Source: Aquipseudomonas alcaligenes MRY13-0052 (lineage in GTDB: Bacteria > Pseudomonadota > Gammaproteobacteria > Pseudomonadales > Pseudomonadaceae). Taken from it: a DNA stretch of 64,000 bases. The notes beneath the pieces are model-generated. The model saw only the letters and a program-made list of their open reading frames with translations, did not search any database and was not told the DNA's origin. Both the position numbers and the translations under genes were made by a program. The stretch is taken from positions 1 to 64,000 of the forward strand of contig BATO01000024.1 of NCBI GenBank assembly GCA_000474255.1, written 5' to 3'. This document shows positions 29,536-49,367 of the stretch, piece by piece (within the stretch, counting starts at the first letter, position 1; each line of letters opens with the position of its first letter).

Positions 29536-29536
<1 letters not shown>
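21635..29536 (+). CDS. pyoverdine NRPS, two modules (C-A-T-E-C-A-T)
   Basis: This cytoplasmic peptide synthetase has 2633 residues. Domains, approximately: C1 35-470 (HHIVSDAW near 168), A1 495-1010, T1 1010-1085 (ELGGDSI), epimerase 1100-1530 ([18 protein letters not shown]), C2 1555-1990 ([21 protein letters not shown], the type that accepts a D-residue), A2 2015-2530, T2 2540-2605 (ALGGNSL). The specificity residues of A1 read D-A-W-Q-L-G-L-I-D, resembling codes I recall for Gln. A2 reads D-I-W-E-L-T-A-D-D, resembling codes I recall for 2,4-diaminobutyrate (Dab) in pseudomonads. The predicted unit is D-Gln then Dab; the residue calls are moderate at best. The position corresponds to the pvdI/pvdJ type genes. 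The stop overlaps the next NRPS start (TGATG), so the two are coupled. Confidence 0.93.
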
Positions 29537-41292
<11,756 letters not shown>

Positions 41293-41295
41293 CCC

Positions 41296-41328
41296 GGGGC
41301 CCCGGCAACGGGGCCCCTTCTTCTCTTC
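41296..41328 (+). terminator. rho-independent terminator after the plus-strand NRPS genes
   Basis: Perfect 9-bp stem GGGGCCCCG / CGGGGCCCC with a GCAA loop, then TTCTTCTCTT. It begins four bases past the NRPS stop. Any transcription of the hydrolase gene downstream would be read-through or come from a promoter I could not identify. Confidence 0.8.
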
Positions 41329-41354
41329 ACGCCTGCAGACAATAAGGAATACCC

Positions 41355-42305
41355 ATGTCCCTGGACCCGAATCTCGAAGCCTTCCTGGAGTTGGCCGAAT
41401 TGGGACGCTTGAGCGGCAAGAGCCGCCCCATGCATGAACTCAGCGTCGAACAGGCGCGCCAGGAGTTCTCCAACACCTCGCACGTGCTCGACCCCGACCC
41501 GCCGAGTTCGGTCGCGGTAACGCCGCTGAGCATCCCCACCCGGGACGGCGCCACGCTGCAGGCACGGCTCTACCGCGCTTCCGGCCAGCAAGGGCAGGCA
41601 CTGCCGACCATCCTCTACTTCCACGGCGGTGGCTACGTGGTGGGCGACCTGGACTCACACGACCCGGTGTGCCGCCGCCTGGCTGCCAGTGGGCGCTTTG
41701 CGGTGCTGGCCCCGACCTACCGCCGCGCCCCCGAGGCGCCCTTCCCGACCGCCGCCAATGACGCCAGCGACTGCGCCAACTGGCTGGTGGAGCAGGCCCA
41801 GGCCCTGGGCCTGGCCGAGCGATTCGCCGTGGCCGGCGACAGCGTCGGCGCCACCCTGGCCACCGTGCTGGCGGCCGAAGCGGTGATCACCCCGGAGCAG
41901 CAGAAGCTGCGGCCCTTCGCCCAGTTGCTGTTCTACCCGGTGACCGACATCAGCCGGCAGCGCGACTCCCACCGCCGCTACGCCGAGGGCTACCTGCTGG
42001 AAACCCTGACCCTGGAGTGGTTCTACCAGCACTACTGCACCGCCGAGCAACGCCTGGACTGGCGCGCCTCCCCCCTGCTCGCCCCGGTCACCGCGCCCCT
42101 GGCGCCGACCTACCTGTCGCTGGCCGAGTACGACCCGCTGGTGGATGAAGGCCAGGCCTACGCCGAGCACCTGCGCCAGGGCGGCACCGAGGTCACCCCG
42201 GTCCTGGAGCGTGGTTTCACCCACGACTTCCTGCGCATGTCCGGCATCACCGACGAGGTGGCCTCGATCTACCGCAATGCGGAACAATGGCTGCTCGCGC
42301 GTTGA
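41355..42305 (+). CDS. alpha/beta hydrolase (HSL-type esterase family)
   Basis: This is a 316-residue hydrolase of the hormone-sensitive-lipase type. The oxyanion-hole motif HGGG is at 90-93 (YFHGGGYVVGDLDSHD). The nucleophile elbow is GDSVG with Ser 163; the likely acid is Asp 260 (AEYDPLVDEG) and the likely base His 290 (GFTHDF). There is no signal peptide, so it is probably cytoplasmic. The ATG at 41355 has AAGGAA upstream. It lies 62 bases after the terminal NRPS, behind a strong terminator, and is convergent with fpvA. Substrate unknown. Location suggests, but does not prove, a role with pyoverdine, such as ester hydrolysis of a precursor or side product. No PvdS box was found before it. 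Confidence 0.85.
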   Translation: MSLDPNLEAFLELAELGRLSGKSRPMHELSVEQARQEFSNTSHVLDPDPPSSVAVTPLSIPTRDGATLQARLYRASGQQGQALPTILYFHGGGYVVGDLDSHDPVCRRLAASGRFAVLAPTYRRAPEAPFPTAANDASDCANWLVEQAQALGLAERFAVAGDSVGATLATVLAAEAVITPEQQKLRPFAQLLFYPVTDISRQRDSHRRYAEGYLLETLTLEWFYQHYCTAEQRLDWRASPLLAPVTAPLAPTYLSLAEYDPLVDEGQAYAEHLRQGGTEVTPVLERGFTHDFLRMSGITDEVASIYRNAEQWLLAR

Positions 42306-42348
42306 CCCTCCCGCCGAATCGTCCTCGGTAACCCACCTCCGTGCCATT

Positions 42349-42372
42349 CCTGGGCTGAAGCCCGGGCTACGG
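42349..42372. repeat. dispersed hairpin repeat, copy 4
   Basis: CCTGGGCT-GA-AGCCCGGG followed by CTACGG, with one G-T type pair in the stem compared with copies 1 and 3. It lies in the 346-base gap between the convergent hydrolase and fpvA genes; the gap holds no gene, only repeats and a terminator. Confidence 0.65.
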
Positions 42373-42449
42373 TGCCAAGGCCTGGGCTCGTGTAGGGTGT
42401 GCTGCGCGCACCGACGCTCGGTGTTTCAGGCAAGGTCCTGAGTCTCCTG

Positions 42450-42495
42450 ATACATCCACCGCATGGGTTTCGCTTCGCTCTACGCCATCCTACGA
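42450..42495 (-). repeat. dispersed repeat (GTAGGATGGCGTAGAGCGAAG family), inverse copy
   Basis: The plus strand reads TACATCCACCGCATGGGTTT followed by CGCTTCGCTCTACGCCATCC, the reverse complement of 3678-3720 with only a few differences. Confidence 0.65.
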
Positions 42496-42562
42496 GAGCC
42501 GCCATCCACGACGCGCGCGTCCGACGGGGAACGCCTCCGCCTCGTCAAACGGCGCGGCAATG

Positions 42563-42594
42563 CAAAAGGCCCATGCTTGCGCATGGGCCTTTTG
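42563..42594. terminator. bidirectional terminator between the hydrolase gene and fpvA
   Basis: A 14-bp perfect stem, CAAAAGGCCCATGC / GCATGGGCCTTTTG with a TTGC loop. The A-rich and T-rich ends make it work on either strand. It lies 58 bases beyond the fpvA stop and 258 beyond the hydrolase stop. Confidence 0.85.
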
Positions 42595-42651
42595 GTCTTG
42601 TGATCGTCCGGGATCGCTGGAGCCTGGTGTCTCGTCGCCCAGGGGCCGGGT

Positions 42652-45177
42652 TCAGAAGAACTCGCCGCGCAGGGTCAGCATGAAGTTGCGTGGTGCACCG
42701 TAGTAGTTGCCGTATTCGGAGGTACCCACGGTTTCGTAGTAGCGGCGGTCGAACAGGTTGTTGCCGTTGACGGCCACCGTCCAGTTGTCGTCCACCTTGT
42801 ATTCGACCATCGCGCCATACACGGCGTAACCGCTCTGGGTGAAATCGTAGGGCGTCTCGTTGATCGGATTGCCCACGGAGTCGAAGTCATACGCCATGCC
42901 GGACACGTAGTTGGTGCTCTGCACCTCGACGCCGCCGCCCACGCGCCATTTCTCGAACTCGCCCGGCAGGGTGTAGACGGTCCACAGCTTGGCCAGGTGG
43001 CGCGGGGTAATGCTGGTGTAGTCGCTTTTTTCGGTCTGGTTGTCGGTGAGGTTGAGGGTGTAGCCCGCGATCACTTCCCAGCCGGGGGTGATTTCACCGG
43101 TGGCTTCCAGGTCGATGCCCTTGCTGATGATCTTGCCCTGGCCGATGAAGCAGCAGCTGCCGCTGTAGCTGTCCGGCGGCCGACGATAGGCGGGGTCGCT
43201 CATCGCCTCGTTCAGGCGCTTGGTATAGAACAGCGCGCCGGAGAGGTTCAGGCGGCCGTCGAAGAGCTCGCCCTTTAGGCCCATTTCATAGGTCTTGCCG
43301 GTCATGGGCTCCACGACATCGGGATTACCGACCGGTCCTTTACGCTTCTGCGCCTGGGGCTTGAAGATCTCGGCGTAGCTGACGTAGGCCGACCACTCGT
43401 CATCCAGCGCATAGATCAGGCCACCAAAGGGCACCAGCTTGGTGGGCTCGCGGTAGCGGGTCGAAGGCTGGTAGTTCCAGACCCCTGCGGTCTTGATCTG
43501 GTAGTCCTGCTCGTACTTGTAGCGCTGTGCGCGGGCACCGAGCACCAGCTTCAGCGGGTCGGTCAGCTGCAGGCGCAGGGTGGAATAGACACCGTACTGT
43601 TCGCGGGTGTTGGGGCTGTAGTCGCGCCAGTAGTCGTGGTCGGTGGCGTTGGTCGGCAGCGGCGATGCACCGGGGTTCCACAGGTCGATGTAGCCGCCCT
43701 TGCCGAGCATGCCGTCGGCGGCGCGCCAGCGGCTGGTCACCTTCTGGTAGTCGGCGCCCACCAGCAGTTCGTGCTGGCGGCCGAAAGCATCGAACTTGCC
43801 ACTGAGGTTCGTATCGAAGACCGACTGTTTGCTCCAGGAGGAGACGTAGCTGCCCCACCAGTAGGGGCCGATGTTGGTGGTCTCGTCCACCGAACCGTAG
43901 GGGATGATGCCCTCGGTGTCGGACTTGTTGTAGGTGTAGGTGTAACTGGTGTTGAGCTTCCAATCCTCCGACAGGTAGTGGTCGATCTTGAAGAAGACCT
44001 CCTCGTCGTAGCCGTCCATGTACGCCTGGCCGGTGGTGTACCAGGTGTGGCGCGGCAGGTGCAGGTCGCCACCACGGGAGTAGCGCGGCAGGCCGTCGCC
44101 GGTGCCGTTCTCGTGGGTCCGCGCGTAGCTGGCGCCGAAGGTCACCATGGTGTCCGGGGTGACATCCGCCTCCAGCACGCCGTAGAAGAAGGGCTCTTCG
44201 GTGCTGCGGTTGTCCATGAAGTACTGGCGGTCCTCGTAGGACACCACGGCGCGACCGCGCAGCTTGCCGTCGAAGCCCAGCGGGCCGGTGATGTCCGCTT
44301 CGGTGCGGTAGTTGTCCCAGCTACCGGCGGAGGCGTTGAACTTCAGCTGGTACTGGTCCAGCGGGCGCTTGCGCACCAGGTTGATGATGCCGCCCGGGTC
44401 ACCGGTGCCGCCCAGCAGGCCGGAGGAGCCACGCAGGACCTCGATGTGATCGTACTCGGCCAGGTTGTACAGCTTGTTGCCGTAGAAGGTGCCGACCCCG
44501 GAGCCGATGTCCATGGGCGCTGCGCCATCGATCTGCACGTTGTCGATGCCGAAGCCACGGGAAGCCAGCTTGGGCAGGCGGTAGGTGCCGTTCTTGACGG
44601 TGATGCCGGGCGTCATCTTCATCGCCTCGGACAGCGTGGTCATGCGCCGGTCTTCGATCAGCTGGCTGCTGATCACCGACACCGACTGCGGGGTCTCCTT
44701 GAGGCTGGTGGGCGTCTTGGAGCCCACGCTGGTGAGGCCGGTGGTGTAGGAACCGGAGTTCTCGGTGGCCTCGCCCATGCCCTGGCCGGAGATGAAGGTG
44801 GCGCCCAGGTCCAGGGCGCTGCTCTCATCGGCGGTGCTGGTGAGGAGCACCGTGTTGTTCTCGATGCGGTAGTTGACGCCCGCGCCCTTGAGCAGGGTTT
44901 CCAGCGCGGTTTCGACTTCCATGTTGCCGTTCACCGCCGTCGACAGCTTGCCCCGGACGAGGTCGGAGCTGTAGAGGATCTGCACGCCCGCCTGCTCGCT
45001 GAGCGCGGCCAGGGCACGGTCCAGCGACTGGGCCGGAATGTTCAGTTGCTTGGGCGCTGCACTCACCGGCCCACCCAGGACCGCCCCCAGCACCATCGCC
45101 GAGAACAGCGCGCTCAGTGGCCGCCGCGAGGCATAGGGCAATCTCCCTGAACGTCGTTCAACATCGTACTTCTGCAT
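42652..45177 (-). CDS. fpvA: ferripyoverdine TonB-dependent receptor FpvA
   Basis: This outer-membrane receptor takes up ferripyoverdine and signals to FpvR through its N-terminal domain. It has 841 residues. A signal peptide ends near residue 41 (GGPVSAAP). The STN signalling domain lies at about 44-118 (LNIPAQSLDRALAALSEQAG). A TonB-box/linker region follows, then the plug (TPQSVSVISSQLIEDRRM; LRGSSGLLGGTGDPGGIINL) at about 155-265. The 22-strand barrel ends with the typical C-terminal phenylalanine (FMLTLRGEFF). The STN domain marks it as a transducing receptor working with FpvR/FpvI. AGGACGG lies upstream of the ATG at 45177. It lies between the two NRPS blocks. Its ligand specificity should match the peptide made by these synthetases. 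Confidence 0.93.
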   Translation of the reverse strand: MQKYDVERRSGRLPYASRRPLSALFSAMVLGAVLGGPVSAAPKQLNIPAQSLDRALAALSEQAGVQILYSSDLVRGKLSTAVNGNMEVETALETLLKGAGVNYRIENNTVLLTSTADESSALDLGATFISGQGMGEATENSGSYTTGLTSVGSKTPTSLKETPQSVSVISSQLIEDRRMTTLSEAMKMTPGITVKNGTYRLPKLASRGFGIDNVQIDGAAPMDIGSGVGTFYGNKLYNLAEYDHIEVLRGSSGLLGGTGDPGGIINLVRKRPLDQYQLKFNASAGSWDNYRTEADITGPLGFDGKLRGRAVVSYEDRQYFMDNRSTEEPFFYGVLEADVTPDTMVTFGASYARTHENGTGDGLPRYSRGGDLHLPRHTWYTTGQAYMDGYDEEVFFKIDHYLSEDWKLNTSYTYTYNKSDTEGIIPYGSVDETTNIGPYWWGSYVSSWSKQSVFDTNLSGKFDAFGRQHELLVGADYQKVTSRWRAADGMLGKGGYIDLWNPGASPLPTNATDHDYWRDYSPNTREQYGVYSTLRLQLTDPLKLVLGARAQRYKYEQDYQIKTAGVWNYQPSTRYREPTKLVPFGGLIYALDDEWSAYVSYAEIFKPQAQKRKGPVGNPDVVEPMTGKTYEMGLKGELFDGRLNLSGALFYTKRLNEAMSDPAYRRPPDSYSGSCCFIGQGKIISKGIDLEATGEITPGWEVIAGYTLNLTDNQTEKSDYTSITPRHLAKLWTVYTLPGEFEKWRVGGGVEVQSTNYVSGMAYDFDSVGNPINETPYDFTQSGYAVYGAMVEYKVDDNWTVAVNGNNLFDRRYYETVGTSEYGNYYGAPRNFMLTLRGEFF

Positions 45178-45294
45178 GCTTTACCGTCCTGTTGTGAGAG
45201 TGCGACGCCACTTCGCTGGTGAAGCGCCGCTGATCGGATGTGCCCTGCCGACTGCGTCCATGGGAATGCGGTGATGGATGAGGGCACTTACAGG

Positions 45295-45317
45295 ACGAAT
45301 AGCGATAAAAAAATTTA
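45295..45317 (-). promoter_or_regulatory. iron-starvation-type box upstream of fpvA, 15-base spacer
   Basis: On the minus strand: TAAAT, 15 bases (with a run of T), CGT, 118 bases before the fpvA start. The other six boxes have 16-base spacers. In P. aeruginosa fpvA is transcribed by FpvI, so this may be an FpvI promoter rather than a PvdS one. Confidence 0.6.
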
Positions 45318-45394
45318 ACCGAACGGTGAACCCAGGTACATCGAATCAGTCAAAGGCCGCCTTTCGGCAGCCCGATCTGCACCCGCCTGTAGGA

Positions 45395-46050
45395 GCGAAT
45401 TCATTCGCGATGGAGTATCCGTCCATTCGCAGCCCTGTGCCTGCGGCGGGTCTTTCGCGGCTGAAGCCGCTCCCACAGGGGTTGTGTGAGCCTGTGGGTC
45501 GGGTGCAAATCCGGTGATGGGTTTCGCTGCGCTCTACACCATCCTACGAATGTGCCGGCGGGTGGCGTTTGCGTTTAGCCCAGCCGCTGAGCTGGCCGGG
45601 GTGGATGACGCTCTTTTATCCACCAGGCGATGTCGAGCCCCGCACCGTGCCCCCGCCTGGTGGAATTCATTCGCGATGGCGTATCCGGCCATCCTCAGCC
45701 CTGTGCCGACAGCGGGTCTTTCGCGGCTGAAGCCGCTTCTACAGGGGTTGTGTGAGTCTGTGGATCGGGTGCAAATCCGGTGATGGGTTTCGCTTCGCTC
45801 TACACCATCCTACGAGTGTGCCGGCGGGTGGAATTTACGTTTGGCCCAGCCGCTGAGCTGGCCGGGGTGTAGGGTGGATGACGCTCTTTTCATCCACCAG
45901 GCGATGTCGAGCCCCGCACCGTGCCCCGCCTGGTGGGGAATTTATTCGCGATGGAGTATCCGTCCATTCGCAGCCCTGTGCCTGCGGCGAGTCTTTCGCG
46001 GCTGAAGCCGCTCCTACAGGGGTTGTGTGAGCCTGTGGGTCGGGTGCAAA
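45395..46050. repeat. tandem array of ~270-base composite repeats
   Basis: The 989 bases between fpvA and the minus-strand NRPS genes hold no convincing gene. Most of it is a tandem array. The start GAATTCATTCGCGATGG recurs at about 45401, 45668 and 45942, giving periods of 267 and 274. Each unit contains the palindrome remnant, a TCTTTCGCGGCTGAAGCCGC hairpin, a GGGTTTCGC-TCTAC block and a GTGGATGACGCTC-ATCCAC hairpin. The third unit is cut short near 46050. The unit parts are the same small repeats as those at 3678, 14078 and 42450, now fixed in one long block. Confidence 0.8.
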
Positions 46051-46117
46051 GAGTTCGCTGCGCTTGCGGAGCGCCGCCCGACGCCTCCTGCAAAAGCAGC
46101 CACCGCACACAGGATGC

Positions 46118-46144
46118 AAAACGCCCGGCCTGGAAGCCGGGCGT
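46118..46144 (-). terminator. rho-independent terminator of the minus-strand NRPS operon
   Basis: Read on the minus strand: ACGCCCGGC, loop TTCCAG, GCCGGGCGTTTT. The 9-bp stem followed by Ts begins 22 bases after the NRPS stop. It should separate the NRPS transcript from the tandem array and fpvA. Confidence 0.85.
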
Positions 46145-46166
46145 CGTCACCGTATCGGTTGCCTTA

Positions 46167-49100
46167 TCAGGTGGTCTGCAACTGACGGGCCTTTTCCAGC
46201 AGCGCCGCGCGCTCCTCGGGGCTGAGGGCGTCTAGGCGCAGGCGCGCCTGGGCCAGCTTGAGCAACTGCCCCGGTATCGTTTCGAGGGCGCGCAAGGCCT
46301 GCGCCAATGCCGCCGGCGTCGGGTTGTCGAAGACGATGCCGGGGTTGGCCTCGCATTGCAGCAGCTTGCGGATGCCGGCCACCAGCTTGATCACCAGCAG
46401 GGAATGCCCGCCACGGGCGAAGAAGTCCTGGTCCATGCTCAGCCGCTCGAGCCCCAGCAGCTGGGCCATGCGCGTGGACAGCAGTTCTTCCAGGGCATCC
46501 TGCGGGGCCACGAAGTCCCGTGGCGCCAGCTGCAACTCACGGGCCTGCAAGGCCTGCCGGTCGATCTTGCCGTTGGCCAGGCGCGGCATGGCCGCCAGCA
46601 CCTGCACATGGGCCGGTAACATCGATTCGGGCAGGTGCGCACGCAGCGCGGTGCGCACCTCGCTGGCGTAATCCTCCGCCACTGCGCCCTGCACCACGAC
46701 GAACGCCACCAGCTCCGCCGCCTCGCCCGGGTTGCGCACCACCACCGCGGCCTCGGTGATGGATGGCAACAGCAACAGCGCCTGCTCGGTTTCGGCCGGT
46801 TCCACCCGATGGCCACGGATCTTCACCTGCTGGTCCTTGCGGCCGTATAGCTGGATGCCGCCATCCGGGCGGTAGCGCGCCAGGTCGCCACTGCGGTAGA
46901 GCACCTGCCCCTCGTCGAAGGGATCGGCGACGAACGCCTGGCGTTGCTCGACAGTGGCATTCAGGTAGCCGCGGCTGACCTGCTGCCCGCCGATGTACAG
47001 CTCGCCGAGCACGCCCACCGCCACCGGCTGGCGCTGCTCATCCAGCACATGCACCCGGTTGTTCGCCAGCACCCGGGTCAGCGGGATGCCCAGCTCGCCC
47101 AGGTCCGCCTCGGTCACGGGGTGGACGAGCACGCCCACGGTGGTTTCGGTCGGCCCGTAGTGGTTGAACAGCCGGCAGTCGGGGCGGATGCCCAGCACCC
47201 GTGCGGCCAGGGCCGGCGGCAGTGCCTCGCCACCCAGCACCAGGGTCTGCGGAACGACCGGGCTCTCCGTGTCCAGCAACGCGGCCAGGTGGGAGGGCAC
47301 GATCTTCAGGCAGTCGATGCGCTGGGATGCGAGGTAGCCGGCAAATGCAGCGGGGTTCTGCAGGGTCGGGTCATCCGCCACATGCAGGGTCGCGCCGTTG
47401 TAGAGCGCGCCGAACAGCGCGGTATTGCCCAGGTCGGCCGAAACGGTGGACGCCAGGGCGACCTGGCGGCAGCCATCAAGGGCCATCGCCTCGCTGGCGG
47501 CAACGGTGTAGTTGAAGAGGTTTCGGTGCTCGATCACCACGCCCTTGGGCGCCCCGGTGCTGCCGGAGGTGAAGAGCACATAGGCGACCTCGTTGCCCGC
47601 CGTCGGGTGGGCCTCGAATACCGCTGCCGAGGCTGCGTCGGGAGTACCCAGCTGCACCTGCAATGCCGGCACGCCTGCCACCTCGGCGAGCGCCGTTGCG
47701 GTCAGCACCAGACGCGCGCCGGCCTGTTCCAGCACCTGCGCCTGGCGGGTCGCCGGCCAGTGCGGGTCCATGGGCACGTAGGCGGCGCCGACACGCCAGG
47801 TCGCCAGCAGGGCCACCACCCAGGCAATCGACCGGGGCAAGGCCAGCGCCACCCGGTCACCCGGCTCGACGCCGCTATGGCCCAGCCGCTGGCCCAGGTA
47901 CTGCACCTGGGTGTCCAGCTCGCGCCAGGTGAGTGCCTGGCCGCCTTCGGTGATCGCCAGGGCGTCCGGCGTGACCACGGCCCAGTGGGCAATGCGCTGG
48001 GGCAGCAGGCCATCGGCCTCCCCCAGCGCCTGTGGCGGCGGGTTGATCGCCAGCAGCTGTCGCCGCACCGGCTCGCTCAGGGGCGGCAGGGTCGCCAGCT
48101 CAGGGTCGCCCGCCAGCATGGCCTGCAGCAGGCCCTGGTATTGGTCCAGCAACCCGTGCATGGCGGTGCGGCTGTAAAGGTCGGTGCGGTAGTTCAGGGC
48201 CAGCCCGACGGGTGCGTCCCCGGCGCGCAGCACCTGCAGATGGAGGTCGAAGTCCGGCGCCTGCTCGGCCACGGCCGTGGCCCGCCAGGTGGCGCCCTCG
48301 ATGACCCGTTCCGGCAGCACCGGGCCGCAGGCGAATCCGCAGGGTGTCTCGGGCACGACCTGGCCGCTGCCGCCCACCCAGTACTCCTGCCAGGTGTCGT
48401 GCTGCTCCAGGCAGCTCGCCAGCTCGGCGCAGACCTTGCGCAGGCGCACATCCCCACCAAGGTCCAGGCGGATGGGCAGGGTCCGCTGCAGGACGCCAGG
48501 CGCCTCAGCGAAGAATTCGTAGGTTTCACGGGCATCGTGCCGCCAGGCCACCAGGCAGGCGGTGCGACCGCTCAGGCGCGACAGCAGCGCCCACCAGCCC
48601 GCCTGCAGGAGCGATGCGGGTGACTGCCCATCGGCCTGTGCCCGGCTCTCCAGCGCAGCCAGCAATGCCGGCTCGAGGGGCAGCTCGACCCGCTCGGCAC
48701 GCTGGGGGAATGCGCCGCCGTTACGGCGGTACGGCAGGTCGGGGGATGCGCCCTCGCCCTGCAGATGACTCGCCCAATAGCGCTTGCCGTCGGCGGCGTC
48801 TTCGTCCACCGCCACTTCGGCGTGCCATTCCAGGTACTGCTGGAAGCAGACCGGTTCATCGTCATCGGCGGCGCCTGTCGGCAGCCCCTGGTAGGCATCG
48901 AACAGGGCTTCGCAGAGGAGCCCCATGCTGCGGGCGTCGACGATAAAGCGCGCGACGCCCAGGCTCAGGCGCCAGCCGCCGGTTTCCAGGTGCTGCAACA
49001 GGCCACCCAGATGGACCCCGGCCCTGATTTGATGGGGCGCATTGGCCCAGCCGTCGAAGCCTGCCGCCAGCGCTGCCGGCGAGCCGGGCTCGGCCAGCAC

Positions 49101-49367
49101 CTGCAAGGGGAAGCCACCGCCCTCGCCCGCCAGCTGGCGCCGGCCGTTGTAGCCGGGCACCTGGCCAATGCGCGTGGCGAGCACGGGGAAGCGCTGCACC
49201 AGCCCGTCCAGCGCGGCCTGCAGGCGAGCCAGGTCCAGCTCGCTGGGGATGTTCACCTGCAGCAGGTGCGCCACCTCGGCCCAGGTACCCCCGAGTTCGG
49301 TCCTTTCCAGCAGGCGCTGCTGCTCCGGCAGCAAGGGGAACCCGGTGCTGATTGCGTCCATGCTCAT
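46167..49367 (-). CDS. pyoverdine NRPS, beta-hydroxy-Asp module (interface-A-T)
   Basis: This single-module synthetase has 1066 residues. Residues ~10-450 form a condensation-like domain. Its active-site motif HHxxxDG is degenerate: the aligned stretch is ARFIVDARS near residue 140, so it probably cannot condense. The A domain (455-945) has [12 protein letters not shown] and NGKIDRQAL. Its specificity residues read D-L-T-K-V-G-H-V-G, the classical Asp code. The carrier domain has [10 protein letters not shown] near 985, followed by an ~45-residue helical tail that may dock to the next synthetase. The start overlaps the upstream gene by four bases (ATGA); an ATG at 49361 has better spacing to GGAGG. 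Because the preceding protein ends with a condensation domain plus a hydroxylase, this module should add beta-hydroxyaspartate. The inert domain fits the interface domains known from siderophore aspartate hydroxylation. Confidence 0.9.
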   Translation of the reverse strand: MSMDAISTGFPLLPEQQRLLERTELGGTWAEVAHLLQVNIPSELDLARLQAALDGLVQRFPVLATRIGQVPGYNGRRQLAGEGGGFPLQVLAEPGSPAALAAGFDGWANAPHQIRAGVHLGGLLQHLETGGWRLSLGVARFIVDARSMGLLCEALFDAYQGLPTGAADDDEPVCFQQYLEWHAEVAVDEDAADGKRYWASHLQGEGASPDLPYRRNGGAFPQRAERVELPLEPALLAALESRAQADGQSPASLLQAGWWALLSRLSGRTACLVAWRHDARETYEFFAEAPGVLQRTLPIRLDLGGDVRLRKVCAELASCLEQHDTWQEYWVGGSGQVVPETPCGFACGPVLPERVIEGATWRATAVAEQAPDFDLHLQVLRAGDAPVGLALNYRTDLYSRTAMHGLLDQYQGLLQAMLAGDPELATLPPLSEPVRRQLLAINPPPQALGEADGLLPQRIAHWAVVTPDALAITEGGQALTWRELDTQVQYLGQRLGHSGVEPGDRVALALPRSIAWVVALLATWRVGAAYVPMDPHWPATRQAQVLEQAGARLVLTATALAEVAGVPALQVQLGTPDAASAAVFEAHPTAGNEVAYVLFTSGSTGAPKGVVIEHRNLFNYTVAASEAMALDGCRQVALASTVSADLGNTALFGALYNGATLHVADDPTLQNPAAFAGYLASQRIDCLKIVPSHLAALLDTESPVVPQTLVLGGEALPPALAARVLGIRPDCRLFNHYGPTETTVGVLVHPVTEADLGELGIPLTRVLANNRVHVLDEQRQPVAVGVLGELYIGGQQVSRGYLNATVEQRQAFVADPFDEGQVLYRSGDLARYRPDGGIQLYGRKDQQVKIRGHRVEPAETEQALLLLPSITEAAVVVRNPGEAAELVAFVVVQGAVAEDYASEVRTALRAHLPESMLPAHVQVLAAMPRLANGKIDRQALQARELQLAPRDFVAPQDALEELLSTRMAQLLGLERLSMDQDFFARGGHSLLVIKLVAGIRKLLQCEANPGIVFDNPTPAALAQALRALETIPGQLLKLAQARLRLDALSPEERAALLEKARQLQTT

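Noticed and set aside
45278-45783. Short plus-strand frames of 79-89 codons in the fpvA upstream region
   Set aside because: They lie within the tandem repeat array and translate repeat sequence; they have no ribosome binding site and no homology that I recognise.
45395-46050. Possible CRISPR array
   Set aside because: The repeat unit is about 270 bases with only two to three copies, built from extragenic palindromes; there are no short regular spacers and no cas genes.
46167-49367. Reading the N-terminal domain as an ordinary condensation domain, giving two condensation steps in a row
   Set aside because: C3 of the preceding protein already precedes the same A domain, and the HHxxxDG motif here is lost, so a second condensation step is unlikely.
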